Part shown: positions 35,275 through 46,069 of the stretch, in pieces
Position numbering within the stretch: position 1 is the first letter of the stretch
How the letters are laid out: every line of letters begins with the position of its first letter
From: Nemania diffusa
Taxonomy: Eukaryota > Ascomycota > Sordariomycetes > Xylariales > Xylariaceae
Direction of reading: 5' to 3'
Assembly (NCBI GenBank): GCA_038501195.1
Contig: JBBPUQ010000003.1
Location: forward strand, 62,001-126,000
Length of the DNA: 64,000 nucleotides
The notes under the pieces: generated by a model
The model's database searches: none
Told to the model about the DNA's origin: nothing
Seen by the model: the letters and a program-made list of their open reading frames with translations, nothing else
Translations under genes and position numbers: made by a program

Positions 35275-37415
35275 TTAGGTTGAAGGTCGATGAGGTAAAG
35301 GCCGGGGCCCGACGATCTGTCTGCGCCCGGCGCCGATACCTGTAGAGCCTTTATTCTGCGAGTCGCCGCCAGTGTAGCCGGCCCACTGTGAGACATCCCA
35401 GCGTCCGCCAATGCCGCCGCCGATGCCTTCGACGCCGTTATCGCCGGACCTCACCGCCTGGGCCGTCTCCTGCTGTGCCTCCTCCCATTCGCGCTGCCGC
35501 TGCCTCTCCAGTTCCATCTCCCTTTCGAGGAGGGACTTGCTCGCCCATCCGCCAGCTTTGGTCTTCGTCTGCGACTGTGCGCGACGTCTGTCTTCTGCAT
35601 CGCGTTCTGCCGTAGCATCGAGTTCGCGCGAATACGATTGTTGCGCCGCCTGTGGCACGGGTGCTGGGTTGGCGGCTAGAAAGCGATCTGTGCGGCTGCT
35701 AGAGGCCTGGGGGTCCGGAAGTGGTCGCGCCGGAGGTGAAGGGGTAGAGCCATGTCTAGCCGCGGCTCCGGGAACGGGGAGGGGCCTAGCCTCCCTAGTT
35801 CGGGGAGCCTCGACAACGGGCGCCGAAGAGGATACTGTCTCACCGGACCGATGCGTCTTGACGGATACTGCGGTGGGATCTGGTAACGGGCGAGGTGGTA
35901 CCTGAGGGCTTATCTCCTGTTGTACTTGTTGTGCTTGTGCCTGTGCTTGGTGTTGGCTCCACTGTGTACGTATGTAATCTCGCTCGTCACGAGGTCTCCA
36001 CGAATCCTGCCGACTGGGTGGCCTCTCTGCTTTGTTAGGCCGGCTCCGGGAGCGCGTTCGACTCTTAGACCGATCCCGCCCCGGTGAGCGCCTTTGGCGC
36101 TCCTCTTCATATTCGTGTTCCCTCTGACGCGCAAGCTCTAATTCCCTTAGTTGTTTGACGTAATGGCCGTCGCCGGTCCTCTGGGATGCCAGCGTCTGTT
36201 CGGCTCGGTATTGGCTGAGGAACTGGCCACGTAGTCGACCGTCGTTCTTGTTACGTGTTTGCTTCCGCTCTTCGGCGAGTCTTGCTTCGGCGGCCTCCTC
36301 GTCCTTCCTCCGCTTCTCTTCTACCACTTTCCACTGTCGTTCTTCTTCTTCCCACTTCAACTTCTCTTCTTCCGTCTTCCGCTTCTCCTCAGCTCGAAGC
36401 CGCCTCGTCTCTTCTTCCCACCGCTGCTCCTCATCCAGTTGTGCACGTTGCTCATCGGCTTCGAGTTCGGCTTCACGCCTGCGTTTTTCTTCTTCTACCT
36501 GTAACCTTTGCTGCTCTTCCTGTTCTTTTCGCTGACGCTCCTTTTCAGCCCGGCTTGGTACGCGGGGACTGGCGCTCGTGATCTGCCGTCGCCCTCCAAA
36601 GGCGATTCCGAGGTTTCCCTGGCTGGCGCCACCCATATATCCGTACTGGGCAATGTTCCATGCTGGATTGGTAACTCCCTCGTGATCTTTCCTACTCCAA
36701 GTCGACACGTTGGGCGAGCCAGGTCGTTCGCTCGTGGGACTCCTCGCGGGACTCCAGCGACCCGACGAATCACCGGTTCTTGAAACTGCCAGACTCGAGC
36801 GTGAACCGTATGTGGGCGACGTAGCACTGACGTTGGATATTCCTCGATTCCTAGGGCTCGTATATCCGGTTCCCTGTGGGCTCAGGGGACCGCGACTCTT
36901 GGGGCCTATGGGGGAGGGGAAGGCGGATGGGTTGACGGTGTGGGCGGCGCGCGAGAAGGCACTGATGCATTGCAGGACCTGGGCAGGGTCCTTCTGCTCG
37001 TAAAGATCGACGGTGAGGAACATGTCGTGTTCTTGTAGGTTGAAAGGAGGGGATTGGCAAGCTCTGAGGAAATGCGAGATGTTCTCCATCTGAACGAAGG
37101 GCATGGCAGACTGCTTGAATTTGACTCGCGGAGACCCGATAGCGAGGTTGACAAGCCTATCATGTGTGATGTCTGTCAACAAGTATTCCAATAATCCGAC
37201 TTGTCCCATTCCCATCTCGTGCTGGGAGGGTGAGGAGTGTGGACCTACTTGCAAAGCGCAACACCATCTTTGAGACCCTCAAGGAGGTCGGTGGAGGATA
37301 AACTACTCCCCAAGACGCCTTCTATCCAAGATCGGGCCTCGGCGGCAGCGGCAGGCGTGTATTTGTCAAGGCGCAGCTTGCGCAGGTCCTTGTCTAAGGA
37401 GGATACCGACGCCAT
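35275..37415 (-). CDS. Calponin-homology domain protein with long coiled-coil and Pro/Ser-rich tail
   Basis: Two exons, 37415-37249 and 37156-35275; the 92-nt intron splits the Lys codon in ALCK-LVNLAIG, giving 682 residues. Residues about 15-130 form a single calponin-homology domain of the transgelin/Scp1 kind: DKYTPAAAAEARSWIEGVLG, LLEGLKDGVALCKLVN, VKFKQSAMPFVQMENISHFL and the closing DLYEQKDPAQVLQCI. By family knowledge this binds or bundles F-actin. A Ser/Pro/Gly-rich linker follows, then an E/K/R-rich segment (about 265-365) with strong coiled-coil character, an R/S-rich stretch and a Pro-rich tail (PPRPLPDP, PLPVPG, ARPLPDP) suggesting SH3-type partners. The length is far above that of the roughly 200-residue yeast Scp1, so it is a tailed fungal variant. 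It is divergent from the NDUFAF2-like gene, with a 950-base shared upstream region. Confidence 0.85.
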
Positions 37416-38368
37416 CGTGTGGTGGCCGTATTATGACTAGGTATTTAGGTCTCGTATCGAATCGTATCGTATGGTATCGTATCTGTACTACTGAAGGCGG
37501 GAGATATACTAGACTAGAGAATGGGCGCTGCAGATCAGAGTGGATAGAATGGATTGTTCGAGAAGGGGTTAGACAGGAGTAGGAGCAAGAGCGGGCGGCG
37601 GTTCCATGGGCGTTTTATTGCGAAAATGAAGAATGTTGTTGTTGTAGGTCGGTTGCCTCTCTGCCGTCGAAGAATGGAATGGAATGCGAAATTATGCCCG
37701 AATGTCCAGCGAAGCAAGACAACTGTTCGGCGGCAGCAGCAGCAAAGTTGCGTCACCGATTGGGGTGGTGCCTATCGCAGCCAATGGACCGACCAATGCC
37801 CTGCTGCAATGCTCTGCGCAGAGGCGTCCAGGTGTCAGGTTGGGGGAATGATAGGGCTTCAGCTAAGTAATGAGGTCGGGTAGCGCATGATCGAGGATAC
37901 AGCTGTCAAAAGCCGACGGGTAGAGAGATCTTTGAGTTGTGGGGGAGAAGAAGAAGAAGATGCACCCCCAACGTGTCAGTGCAGGTGTGTGTTATGATAG
38001 GTACCTAATGTTAGCATTAACTATCTAATAATAAATGCTGATGTCGAGGAATCTAGGTAGCAGCAGATGCGAGTGACGTCTCATAGAGGGGTTATACAGG
38101 CCGTAGGTAGCGTACACAAAAAGGTGGCTGGTATGGATATGATTGCATACCTAGATAGTGGCTGTTTAAATGGGCGGGTACGTACGTAGTACCAAATAGG
38201 CGGCTGTGCAAAGACTCGATAAGATAAACTAAGAAAACAGGGTCTGACGTAGGTACTCAGAAATAGTGCTATAGTATGTACTTTGTATATACAATAGATA
38301 TAGAGCTCAATATCTAGTGCCTCTAAATAAAACGTCGCATTCCCCCGTGCCGCAAAACACACCACACC
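37416..38368. promoter_or_regulatory. Shared divergent upstream region
   Basis: It separates the minus-strand CH-domain gene from the plus-strand NDUFAF2-like gene, so both promoters must lie here. It contains a short tandem run of CGTAT/ATCGTAT units at 37453-37483 near the CH gene and a GAAGAAGAAGAAGA tract near 37947. Open frames inside have no recognisable product. Confidence 0.5.
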
Positions 38369-39156
38369 ATGTCGTCGAATGCGACCAATCCCCTCCACAA
38401 GGCCTGGGATCTATGGAAATCCCTCCACTTACCATGGCGGAAGCGATTCTTCGTCGGTGAGTGAGCCAGAGCACCAATCCCTCCGCCGACTACACCACGG
38501 CCTTCATTCGCATCTTCCAAGATCCTCCCAACTCCCATCTCGCAAACCCGACTTTACACACCCTACCACCCAACCAACAAACTAACAAACCAACCCCTCC
38601 CCCCACAGGCCGCGACCCAACAGGAAACACCTACTACGAGCTCCGCCAGCCCCGCGGCGACGACGCAGCAGCGGCGACCTCGTACCGGCGCCTCGTGTAC
38701 TACCCGCGCACGACCGAGTACAGCGAGGTGCGCGTGCCCCCGGCCTGGCACCAGTGGCTGCGCCACCAGCGGCAGGCGCCGCCCACCATGGCCGAGCAGC
38801 TGGGCGAGCTGCGGCGGCAGGCGCGGGTCAAGGTGCTCGCCGCCGAGGCGGACGCGCGGTGGGAGGCCAAGGGGAGTCTTTTGGACATGCCCGCGGCGGC
38901 GAGCACGGACACTACAGCCACGGCGACGGGCGCAGGTAGACAAGTAGCGCGAGAGCCGGGGCAGGGGGATCGGATACCGCCGGAGCCGCGGCGGCAAGGA
39001 GGAAAAGGGGAAGATGGCCCCGCTGAGCAGACGAGTGGTGCGCAGAAGACGGAATCGCCGAGTAGGGAGAATCCTTGGAAGCAGGCCGACAGGAGCGCGC
39101 CGGGTGAGAAGTGGCAGCCCGAGGGGTGGACGCCGACGCCGGTAAGGAAACGGTAG
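38369..39156 (+). CDS. NDUFAF2-like complex I assembly factor (mimitin/B17.2L family)
   Basis: Two exons, 38369-38456 and 38609-39156; the 152-nt intron keeps phase in RKRFFV-GRDPTGNTYYE, giving 211 residues. The N-terminal half carries the NDUFA12/NDUFAF2 signature: KAWDLWKSL, PWRKRFFVGRDPTGNTYYEL, RRLVYYP, and the VPPAWHQWLRHQRQAPPT segment, in which W-x-x-W-L-R-H-x-R is the family hallmark. By family knowledge this paralogue of the structural B17.2 subunit acts as an assembly chaperone of mitochondrial NADH dehydrogenase. The C-terminal half (about 110-211) is a low-complexity Ala/Gly/Pro/Glu-rich tail ending in WQPEGWTPTPVRKR, typical of fungal NDUFAF2 rather than NDUFA12. No cleavable presequence is obvious, as in other members. 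Confidence 0.85.
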
Positions 39157-39642
39157 AATGAATAAATACCCCCCAAGTCAGCCGGGTGTCGCGATTGTAG
39201 GATTAAGCCAGCGTACAGTGTATAATTAAAACAATGTACTACATGTACCATACCAGCAGTATCATCTGCCAGCACAGCGGCAGGGGCATGCATATATATC
39301 TTACTATGTACATACGAGGCCCAGATACCATTCGATGTATAATAGCCACCACTCCTCTTAGTCTTGGTTTAGTCAAAGACACCCAATAATAGCAAAGCAA
39401 ACCCATTATATATATCCCTTAACGCCAGGGTATCTCCCCAAATCCTGTTACACGTATTGGTGTAACAACGTCCCGTATACTTATAATACCGAACCAAATC
39501 CACACAGAACGCCGGTTCGAAGCAGGCCTCAGAGTGGGACCACCTATTTAGAACTCCGCATCCAGGACGCCATTTTCCGTTCGCCTCTAATATGGTTAAT
39601 AAGGTGCGCATCTCGTTGAACCAGGGTAGTCGTAAACGAGGA
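39157..39642. other. Convergent intergenic region
   Basis: It lies between the 3' ends of the NDUFAF2-like gene and the minus-strand 661-aa gene. A minus frame with a real ATG (39369-39662) overlaps the end of that gene in another frame, but its sequence shows no domain and I do not call it. Confidence 0.4.
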
Positions 39643-41767
39643 TCACGGTTCGTCATCTTCATCCATCAGATCTTCATCTCCGGTCTTGATACTCTCCTCG
39701 ATAGCAACTACAAGCCACCCAAGCCTTGCATCTGAGGCCTCGAGTGCAGCGCGTGCCTCACGCTCCGTTTCGCTCGGTCCCTTCCCCTTGCCGCGCGTCT
39801 TCTTCTTATTGATCTTCTCCCACCGCGCCCGGATGCCCTTCTTCACAGCCTGCCCGAGATTCCCGCTGAACCCCTCGTTCTCGCCGCTTCCCCACACAAT
39901 CATTAGGAGATTCTCGAGCAGCAGTGACATCTTGACGTGGTCCTCGATTTCGATCGTGTTAGCTGGGTAGGGTAGGAAGCAGCGCTCGAGTATAGCGGGT
40001 GATACGCCTCCTCCTTCGAATCGTTCTGCGTCGACCTTGCGAGGACTCAGCGCGCCAGCCGGCATGAAGAGAAAGAGCACACCCTGCAGCATCTCGATCT
40101 GCTGTTCGTCCCACAACGCCGAGGTGGAGTGGTTGATGAACGACGAGAAGACGGGGAGGGGGAGCTCCTTGATGCGTTGCTCAAACTTCTGATACAGGTT
40201 CGAGAAATCGATCGGTGAAGCGTCGCGCAGATTATAGCATAAGAACGAGACCTAGTCAAATCAGCATAAGCCCATCGTCGGTGTCCACATAGTCCCAACA
40301 TCCGAGAAGACTTACTAGGGAAAACAGGCGTTGCCGAAATCCTATGGACTCGACATATGTAGCTTGCAGAACCTCGGCCTCTGCTCCTTCCTCCATAGTC
40401 CTCCTCTTTTGCGGTGTAGGAGGCTCTGAGGCCTGCGAAGAGTGGACAGACTCGTCGTCAAGATACCCCCCATATTCGCCCTTGTCGATATTGACCTTTT
40501 CCCGTTTTCGCTTGTTCGGAGTACGCCGGGACTTGCTCTTGTGCTCTCGGTGCCAGACTTCCTGAAATACCGAGGTCGAGGACGTGCTACCATCGGCGAA
40601 CAAGGCCTTCATAATCCACACGACCACATCGGAGGTTCGGCCAGATCGTTGGGTGATGTAGGACGCAAGGATGGAGCCCTGGAGATGAGGCATATCGTCG
40701 CAGCCAGTTTCAATGTCCAACTTGTACCGTTGGTCCATGTCTTCCTCGAGAAGATCGAGCATAAAGTCGAGCCACCTCGCCCACCACTGCCACCTTTCTG
40801 GATATAGGACGCTGCAGTTGAAGGCCCAGCCCACGACGCTGAAGAAGTCGCGGCCGTGCTGCCAGATGGCGTCGTTTCCGTGTCGCGGGGACAGGCGTAC
40901 AAGACCACGCTCGTCGGCATCCAGGCTACCATCGAGTGCGGTATGAGAATCCGGATCTAGGTCGGACGACGCATGCGTGCCGAAGAGCACGGCCTCTTTG
41001 AAACAAGCGTTGATGGGGCCCAGGACAGCAAGCAAGTCCCGTAGGTACACTAAGGATTGAAGGCTGACTTGAGGCCAATCGGGTTCCTTGGGTCGGGTGG
41101 TGAAGTCTGGGTGGACGATAATAGAGCATAAGAGGGAGATCTGACTAGGCGGAGGGCAGTAGACGGGTTCTTGGGGATTCTCGGCTCGCGTAGAGAGGAG
41201 ACTATCGAGGAGGGCGATGGCCTGTCGCGCTATATAAGTTATGATGAGTATACATACGACATTATAGTGTAGTTATGACATGAGAGAGAGACCAGGTGAC
41301 ATACGAAGGGCTTCTTCCAAATAGACGCGACAATGCTCTTTTAGCTCGGGTGGTAATCCTTTTTTTAGCCTGCAGGGCAGCCGTGACGCGCGCGTGTGGG
41401 ATTGGAATTCATCACCGTCGTCGTCGTCGTTGTTGTCGTCGGTATCCTTATTCTCATCTTCAGCTCCATTTTCAGTAACGGCACTGCTACTGTGGTCGGT
41501 GAGGGCCGTCTCTTCTACTCGCGAGTCATTCGGAGGGGAGACGGCAACAGTGATGGTACCGAGCGAGGACGAGGTATTCACGGATGAAAGAGGCGACGAC
41601 GATGGGATTGGGTTCGGAATCAAGATCGGACTCGCGCGGGCTGGCGTCGGCTTCGACAAGCCGTTGCGCGGCGGCATCTCAGACTCGGAGGCGTTGGAGG
41701 AGGCGGTGGTGGTGGTTTGGGGATCGCGGCGCGCCCAAAGGTTCAAGGCGCTCCGAAAGATCTCCAT
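39643..41767 (-). CDS. Unrecognised conserved-looking protein, 661 aa
   Basis: Three exons, 41767-41305, 41229-40316 and 40251-39643, joined by 75- and 64-nt introns that keep phase. I do not recognise the family. Residues 1-110 are Ser/Thr/Pro-rich and end in an acidic run (ENKDTDDNNDDDDGDE). Residues about 135-350 look globular and helical, with Trp-rich segments (LYPERWQWWARWLDFMLDLL). A basic stretch with nuclear-localisation character (KSKSRRTPNKRKREK) lies in the loop near 380. A second helical region follows, including FSNLYQKFEQRIKELPLPVF and LWDEQQIEMLQGVLFLFMP. A basic KKKTRGKGKG patch and a DEDLMDEDDEP tail close the protein. Charged tails and the basic patches suggest a nuclear protein. 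The intact reading frame with three consistent exons makes it a real gene. Confidence 0.75.
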
Positions 41768-43114
41768 TACGTAGACGCGGTAGGTACCATGTATTATTGC
41801 CTATACTGCCTAAGGACAGAACAGTACCCGGTAGGCTAGTTTTATTCCAGAGAATCTATTAGTGCTGTTTACGGGGACCTCGATTGAAATCGCGTGGGAT
41901 TAGAGCCACTGCGGGGGGCAGCTCGCTCCCTAATTAGGTAAGTACCTTTCTATAGATAGTGTGTGGGTACTTTCTTAGGCAGCCTACCCCACTTGAATAG
42001 GCACCTTCATAGGTAGGTACTTTCTCATCCAAAAACACAATTAGATCTCTCTCGACGTATCGCAATTCCCTTGCGATACATCGGTATCTTACTGCCCATT
42101 GTTTCACGCGATTGTGGAAGAGTCGAGGGAAATCACATTTCGGATTAACAGCTATGTCATATTCACTATCGTCGGGCACTGGGTGGCGATGAAGTCCGCT
42201 TGGTGAGTATTGACATGACTGATATCCTTGAAGCTATCGTGGCATATCTTGGTCTTTCCGCCATTTTTCGTCTAGCAATGGAAAAGGAGATTATTTATTA
42301 TAACCTTCGTGTCTAGATCTTTAAGTCATGTTCATATCGACGCATGTACGATCGACGACCAACCACTCCATATTTATATAATATTCTAACACTTTATATC
42401 TTGAAGTTTGTAGCTCACGGGAAACTCACGCGGAACTAGTGGCGGTTAAAAGACCAGAGCTAGTTGTTAGGCGGCCCGGTTCCCATGAAATTCAAGGCTT
42501 ATGCAAAGCAGCAACTACTACAACGAGACTTGCCGGTATTCCCGAAAAGGCCTTTGTCGAGCCCTCCTACTAGCCAAGTCCCAGCCATTGTCAGAGCTAT
42601 GGATTTCTAGGTGGTCCATAATCGTTGGCCTCTAGGCGACAGGAGTTACGGTGTGAAGGATTGGCAGAGCAAAATCGTGGAATCAGGGAACAGTACCCAC
42701 CTATGTACTTTATAAGCTTAAGGATCGTATACAGGTAACATAAATACCCAGATAATACGGTTTAATGGATAATGTAGATAGATACCTACAATAAGTCCAT
42801 CAACTATTAAAGTTCTGTGAGTAGTTTGACTTGTCAGTCAAGAGAGGGCGTTATAAGTCTTGTCATATATCAATAATTATCAAGTTGAAAGCTGTATTTA
42901 ATAGCATGTATTAAACTATTACAAACACAACCGAGATGATTTACGGAAAAGAAAAGTAGGCCATCTAACAATATAAAAGCAGTGTAAGCATTACCTATCT
43001 ATGTAGGGAGTCCAACTAACGATGACAACGCTCGTCACTAGGCCTATTTAACTCCTCTACTCCCATTACTTTAACCATGCGTGTAAATGAAATCAAGGAG
43101 AGATCTCTCCAGTA
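41768..43114. other. Intergenic region
   Basis: About 1.35 kb with no supportable gene. A minus frame at 41934-42179 lacks an ATG and any recognisable domain. 42700-43020 is A+T-rich with no open frame. Confidence 0.45.
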
Positions 43115-43628
43115 TTAGTTGTACCCTACGATACCCTCAGCAACGGGTCCAGCCCCTTGCTGTGTCCAGACCGATACTCTACGGCCGATGATACCATCAA
43201 CACCAACTTCTATCTTCATAGGTCGATCTAGCTCGACTTCCATGGACCACCTCTGATCCTTCAACTCCCCAATAGCAGGCTTCAGGGAGAACATAGCCCA
43301 CGATGGGCTCGTCGTAAGAGGCCTCGTCAAGTCGCCGGTCTCACTAGAAAGACACCGTTAGCAAGAGTGGTATGTATTTAATAAGCTAGTGATGGTGCAC
43401 GTCTTACTGTATCCTCACCAAGCAAGGCTCTAAAGTGTCTAGGTGCGTCTCGTGCGATGGATCAGCTGTGAATATGGCATGCGTGGCCATCGAGCTCTCT
43501 ATCTTTCGGCTGTGGAAGATGAGTCGACCGGCCGTTGGTATGGGAGAGGTGCTGGTTCTGAACGAAGAGGAGCTCAGAACAGCTAAAGCGCCGCCGAGAG
43601 AAGCTCTAGAGTCATGGTCACCACACAT
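43115..43628 (-). CDS. Unrecognised small protein, 149 aa
   Basis: Two exons, 43628-43408 and 43343-43115; the 64-nt intron splits a His codon (LVRI-H-ETGDLTRPL). I do not recognise the family. The sequence alternates hydrophobic and polar residues (GRLIFHSRKIES, KIEVGVDGIIGRRVSVWTQQGAG), suggesting a small beta-rich fold, with no signal peptide or membrane segment. The start at 43628 is supported by the strongly pyrimidine-rich coding-strand tract just upstream (about 43700-43790), which resembles a fungal core promoter or 5' leader. The two-exon structure with canonical GTAAGA and CTAG signals makes a real gene likely. Confidence 0.55.
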
Positions 43629-43825
43629 GTCGGAGGTGAAATATGATGAGATGTTCGTAAACTGTGTAGTGGCTCGGTTGTCTAAAACGGATATGTTTAC
43701 AGAAAGCAGAAGCGCAGAAGCTGGAACGAAGAGAGAGAGACGAGAAGAAAGACGAGAAGAGAGGTAAAGGGGTAAGGTAAAGTCGAACCAGCTAATGAAA
43801 ATCGATCCACACAGGTACCCAAGCA

Positions 43826-44089
43826 CTAGATGGTGCGACCAAAGAAGCAGACACAGAAGCCGTCTGGGTAGTAGCTTTTGATCAAGTTGATCAAGATGCC
43901 AAGCAATAAAGCACAGCTTTGGATAGCCGCGCAGGCTCCTTGCAGCAGCAATATGACCAGGATGGCCAGTTGCAGAAGAATCTCACATATCCGATTGTTG
44001 TTAAAGCCAAGCTCATGGGCTACTCGAACCAGTGAGGCGCAGCGATCGAGCACTGCTTGACTCAGTTTGCGAAAGCGAAAGAGATCCAT
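43826..44089 (-). CDS. Possible small hydrophobic peptide, 87 aa
   Basis: A true ATG at 44089 opens an 87-codon frame. A charged N-terminus (MDLFRFRKLSQAVLDRC) is followed by two near-continuous hydrophobic stretches (ICEILLQLAILVILLLQGACAAI and CALLLGILINLI), which would make a membrane hairpin. Nothing in it is recognised. It lies upstream of the 149-aa gene on the same strand, separated by that gene's pyrimidine-rich leader, so it is more likely an independent transcript than a first exon. It may also be a chance frame. Confidence 0.3.
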   Translation of the reverse strand: MDLFRFRKLSQAVLDRCASLVRVAHELGFNNNRICEILLQLAILVILLLQGACAAIQSCALLLGILINLIKSYYPDGFCVCFFGRTI

Positions 44090-44597
44090 GACTGGAAGCG
44101 AGCAGAGATTCTGACTACGGGATTTTGAGCAAGTTTGAGCTCGTTACACAATTCGAGGCCCACGTAAAGGGCCACAGCACTTTATAGTCACCATTAAATG
44201 TTACTCGGCTGGTATTTAGATAGAGTTGAATAGTAGAGTTGAATAACAAAATGTTGAAAAGTAAAAAAAATAAACAATAAAAATAAAATATGGTTCAGGT
44301 TAAGTACCTAAGGCCCTTGTGACGAATTCGGCCGTCTCGGTTGACGTAACGTTGAGAACCTTGATGTCCTAACTAAACTATAATAATACCTCTAAGTTGT
44401 GCAGGTTGCGGTTGACTACGCATGCTACATACCTGCCTGCCCTAGGAGTAGGCATGTAGATACTAGGGTCGGTTCTTTCCCCTCCTCTTCCTTCTCTCTC
44501 CCTTCGATCTTCCTTTTATACCATATACACATGCTACCAAGACCTCTCGTACATATTGCAAACCACGTAGAAACCATCCATCAGCCAGCTCTTCACA
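44090..44597. promoter_or_regulatory. Upstream region of the superoxide dismutase gene
   Basis: It holds an A-rich tract near 44255-44290 and a C/T-rich coding-strand tract at about 44470-44515 that resembles a fungal core promoter. An out-of-frame ATG at 44531 lies between this tract and the SOD start. Confidence 0.45.
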
Positions 44598-44617
44598 ATG
44601 CCCCCGGTTACTTATAA
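44531..44617 (+). promoter_or_regulatory. Overlapping upstream open reading frame of the SOD mRNA
   Basis: ATG at 44531 opens a 28-codon frame, out of frame with SOD, that ends at a TAA at 44615-44617, 17 bases past the SOD ATG at 44598. If the mRNA starts upstream of 44531, ribosomes using this ATG would bypass the SOD start, so it could lower SOD translation. The transcript start is not known. Confidence 0.35.
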
Positions 44618-45322
44618 ACTCCCTCCTCTCCCCTACGCCTATGATGTAAGTAGTATCCCTATATATACCCAGCCATGCAGTGGGTCTTTCAAAGGGAAAA
44701 CCTGTATTAACATCAACCTTTCTAGGCGCTTGAGCCAAGCATCTCGAGGCAGATCATGCACCTTCACCACGACAAGCACCACCAGGCATACATCATAGGC
44801 CTAAACAAGGCCCTCGATCTCTCCAGCACAGCAGCAGCCGAGGGCCGTCTCCACGACGCCGCCGCCCAGCTATCCGCCATCCGCTTCCACGGCGGCGGAC
44901 ACATCAACCACTCCCTCTTCTGGGAGAACCTCTCGCCCGCCTCGTCGCCCGACGCGAAGCCCTCCGCGGCACCAAAGCTACAGGCGGCCATCACCAACAC
45001 CTGGGGCAGCCTCGACAGATTCAAGTCCACCTTCAAGAGCGCGCTGCTAGACATCCAGGGCAGCGGGTGGGGGTGGCTCGTCAAGGAGGCCGGGACGGGG
45101 CAGCTGCGCATCGTGACGCTCGCGAACCAGGAGGCTGTCGTCGTGGGCGATACTCCATTGTTGGGCATTGACATGTGGGAGCACGCGTATTACCTGCAGT
45201 ACCTCAACGGCAAGGCCGCGTATGTCGATAACATCTGGAACGTCATCAACTGGAAGACGGCTGAGACGCGATATGTCGAGACGCGGGAAGATGCGTTCGA
45301 GTGGCTGAAGGCTAACATCTGA
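44598..45322 (+). CDS. Manganese-type superoxide dismutase
   Basis: Two exons, 44598-44645 and 44726-45322; the 80-nt intron falls in YAYD-ALEPS, giving 214 residues. It is a complete Fe/Mn SOD: metal ligands His30 (in MHLHHDKHH), His78 (HINHSLFW), Asp165 and His169 (DMWEHAYYLQY). Gln127 in IQGSGWGW and the GGGHINH loop point to Mn rather than Fe. It disproportionates superoxide to oxygen and hydrogen peroxide. The protein starts MPPVTYKLPPLPYAYD, directly at the mature N-terminus of the family, with no mitochondrial presequence and no in-frame upstream ATG joining to one. A cytosolic location is therefore inferred, as for cytosolic Mn-SODs of some fungi. Its 3' end converges on that of the Zn2Cys6 regulator. 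Confidence 0.93.
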
Positions 45323-46069
45323 TCTGAGACGGATGTAAGCTAGCATTAGTCATGGTCGCTGCATGAAATATTAGCCGTGAGAGCAGGTCAAAAGATGAAC
45401 TTTCAGTCCTGGACATTCGTTTTAGAGCCCATACAATGCCATAAGACTTCCTTTCCCCTCGTATCTTAAAAGACCTTATGTTATTGGTCAACGGATGCTT
45501 GTCAGTATAAAATGTACGCTACTCGAGAACCAGTAGTTCTCTCGAGTGTGTAAAAGGAATTGTTCAACCGAGTGAAAAACCGGCACAGTTAAGAGTATAA
45601 AAATGAGTCTTAAAAGGGTGAAAGTAATTTCGCCATTAGTGATATAAATCATCAATCGTTCGCTAGATAGAGAAGTACTCAACCAAGCGCATTGATTAAG
45701 CGGCACGCAGTATCTGCCATCTGGACTATCCATTGTGTCCCCACAGGGATAACAAGCCATGTTTCTTCTCGGAAAACCCTAGAAAGGGTGTATGTAAGTG
45801 TTTGTGTAGGAGTGTGTGTGTGTTTAGAGGTGGGTGTTCGCAAAATCGAAATAAGCCGCTCCCCATCTTTAAACGGACTCCGTAAATAACCCAGATTCCC
45901 TCCCGTCAGAAAAACAGAAATACCTCCCATCCAACCGCTTTCTTTCCATCTTGATATACATCAAATCTTGACTTTTTTTTTTTAGTTCGCAGGCAGTCAG
46001 TTACTTCGTCAACTAGGCCAAGTAGGTAGACAGATAAATCATCCACCTATACACCATCCTCCCGTCCGA
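45323..46069. other. Convergent intergenic region
   Basis: It lies between the 3' ends of the SOD gene and the transcription-factor gene. It contains a GT-rich tract (about 45788-45836) and a T-run near 45972. No gene seen. Confidence 0.45.

Noticed and set aside
38700..39293. 197-codon minus-strand open frame
   Set aside because: Antisense to the NDUFAF2-like gene in its GC-rich exon; no domain.
39369..39662. 97-codon minus frame overlapping the end of the 661-aa gene
   Set aside because: It overlaps a well-supported exon in another frame and shows nothing recognisable.
41934..42179. 81-codon minus frame
   Set aside because: It lacks an ATG, and no intron or family supports it.
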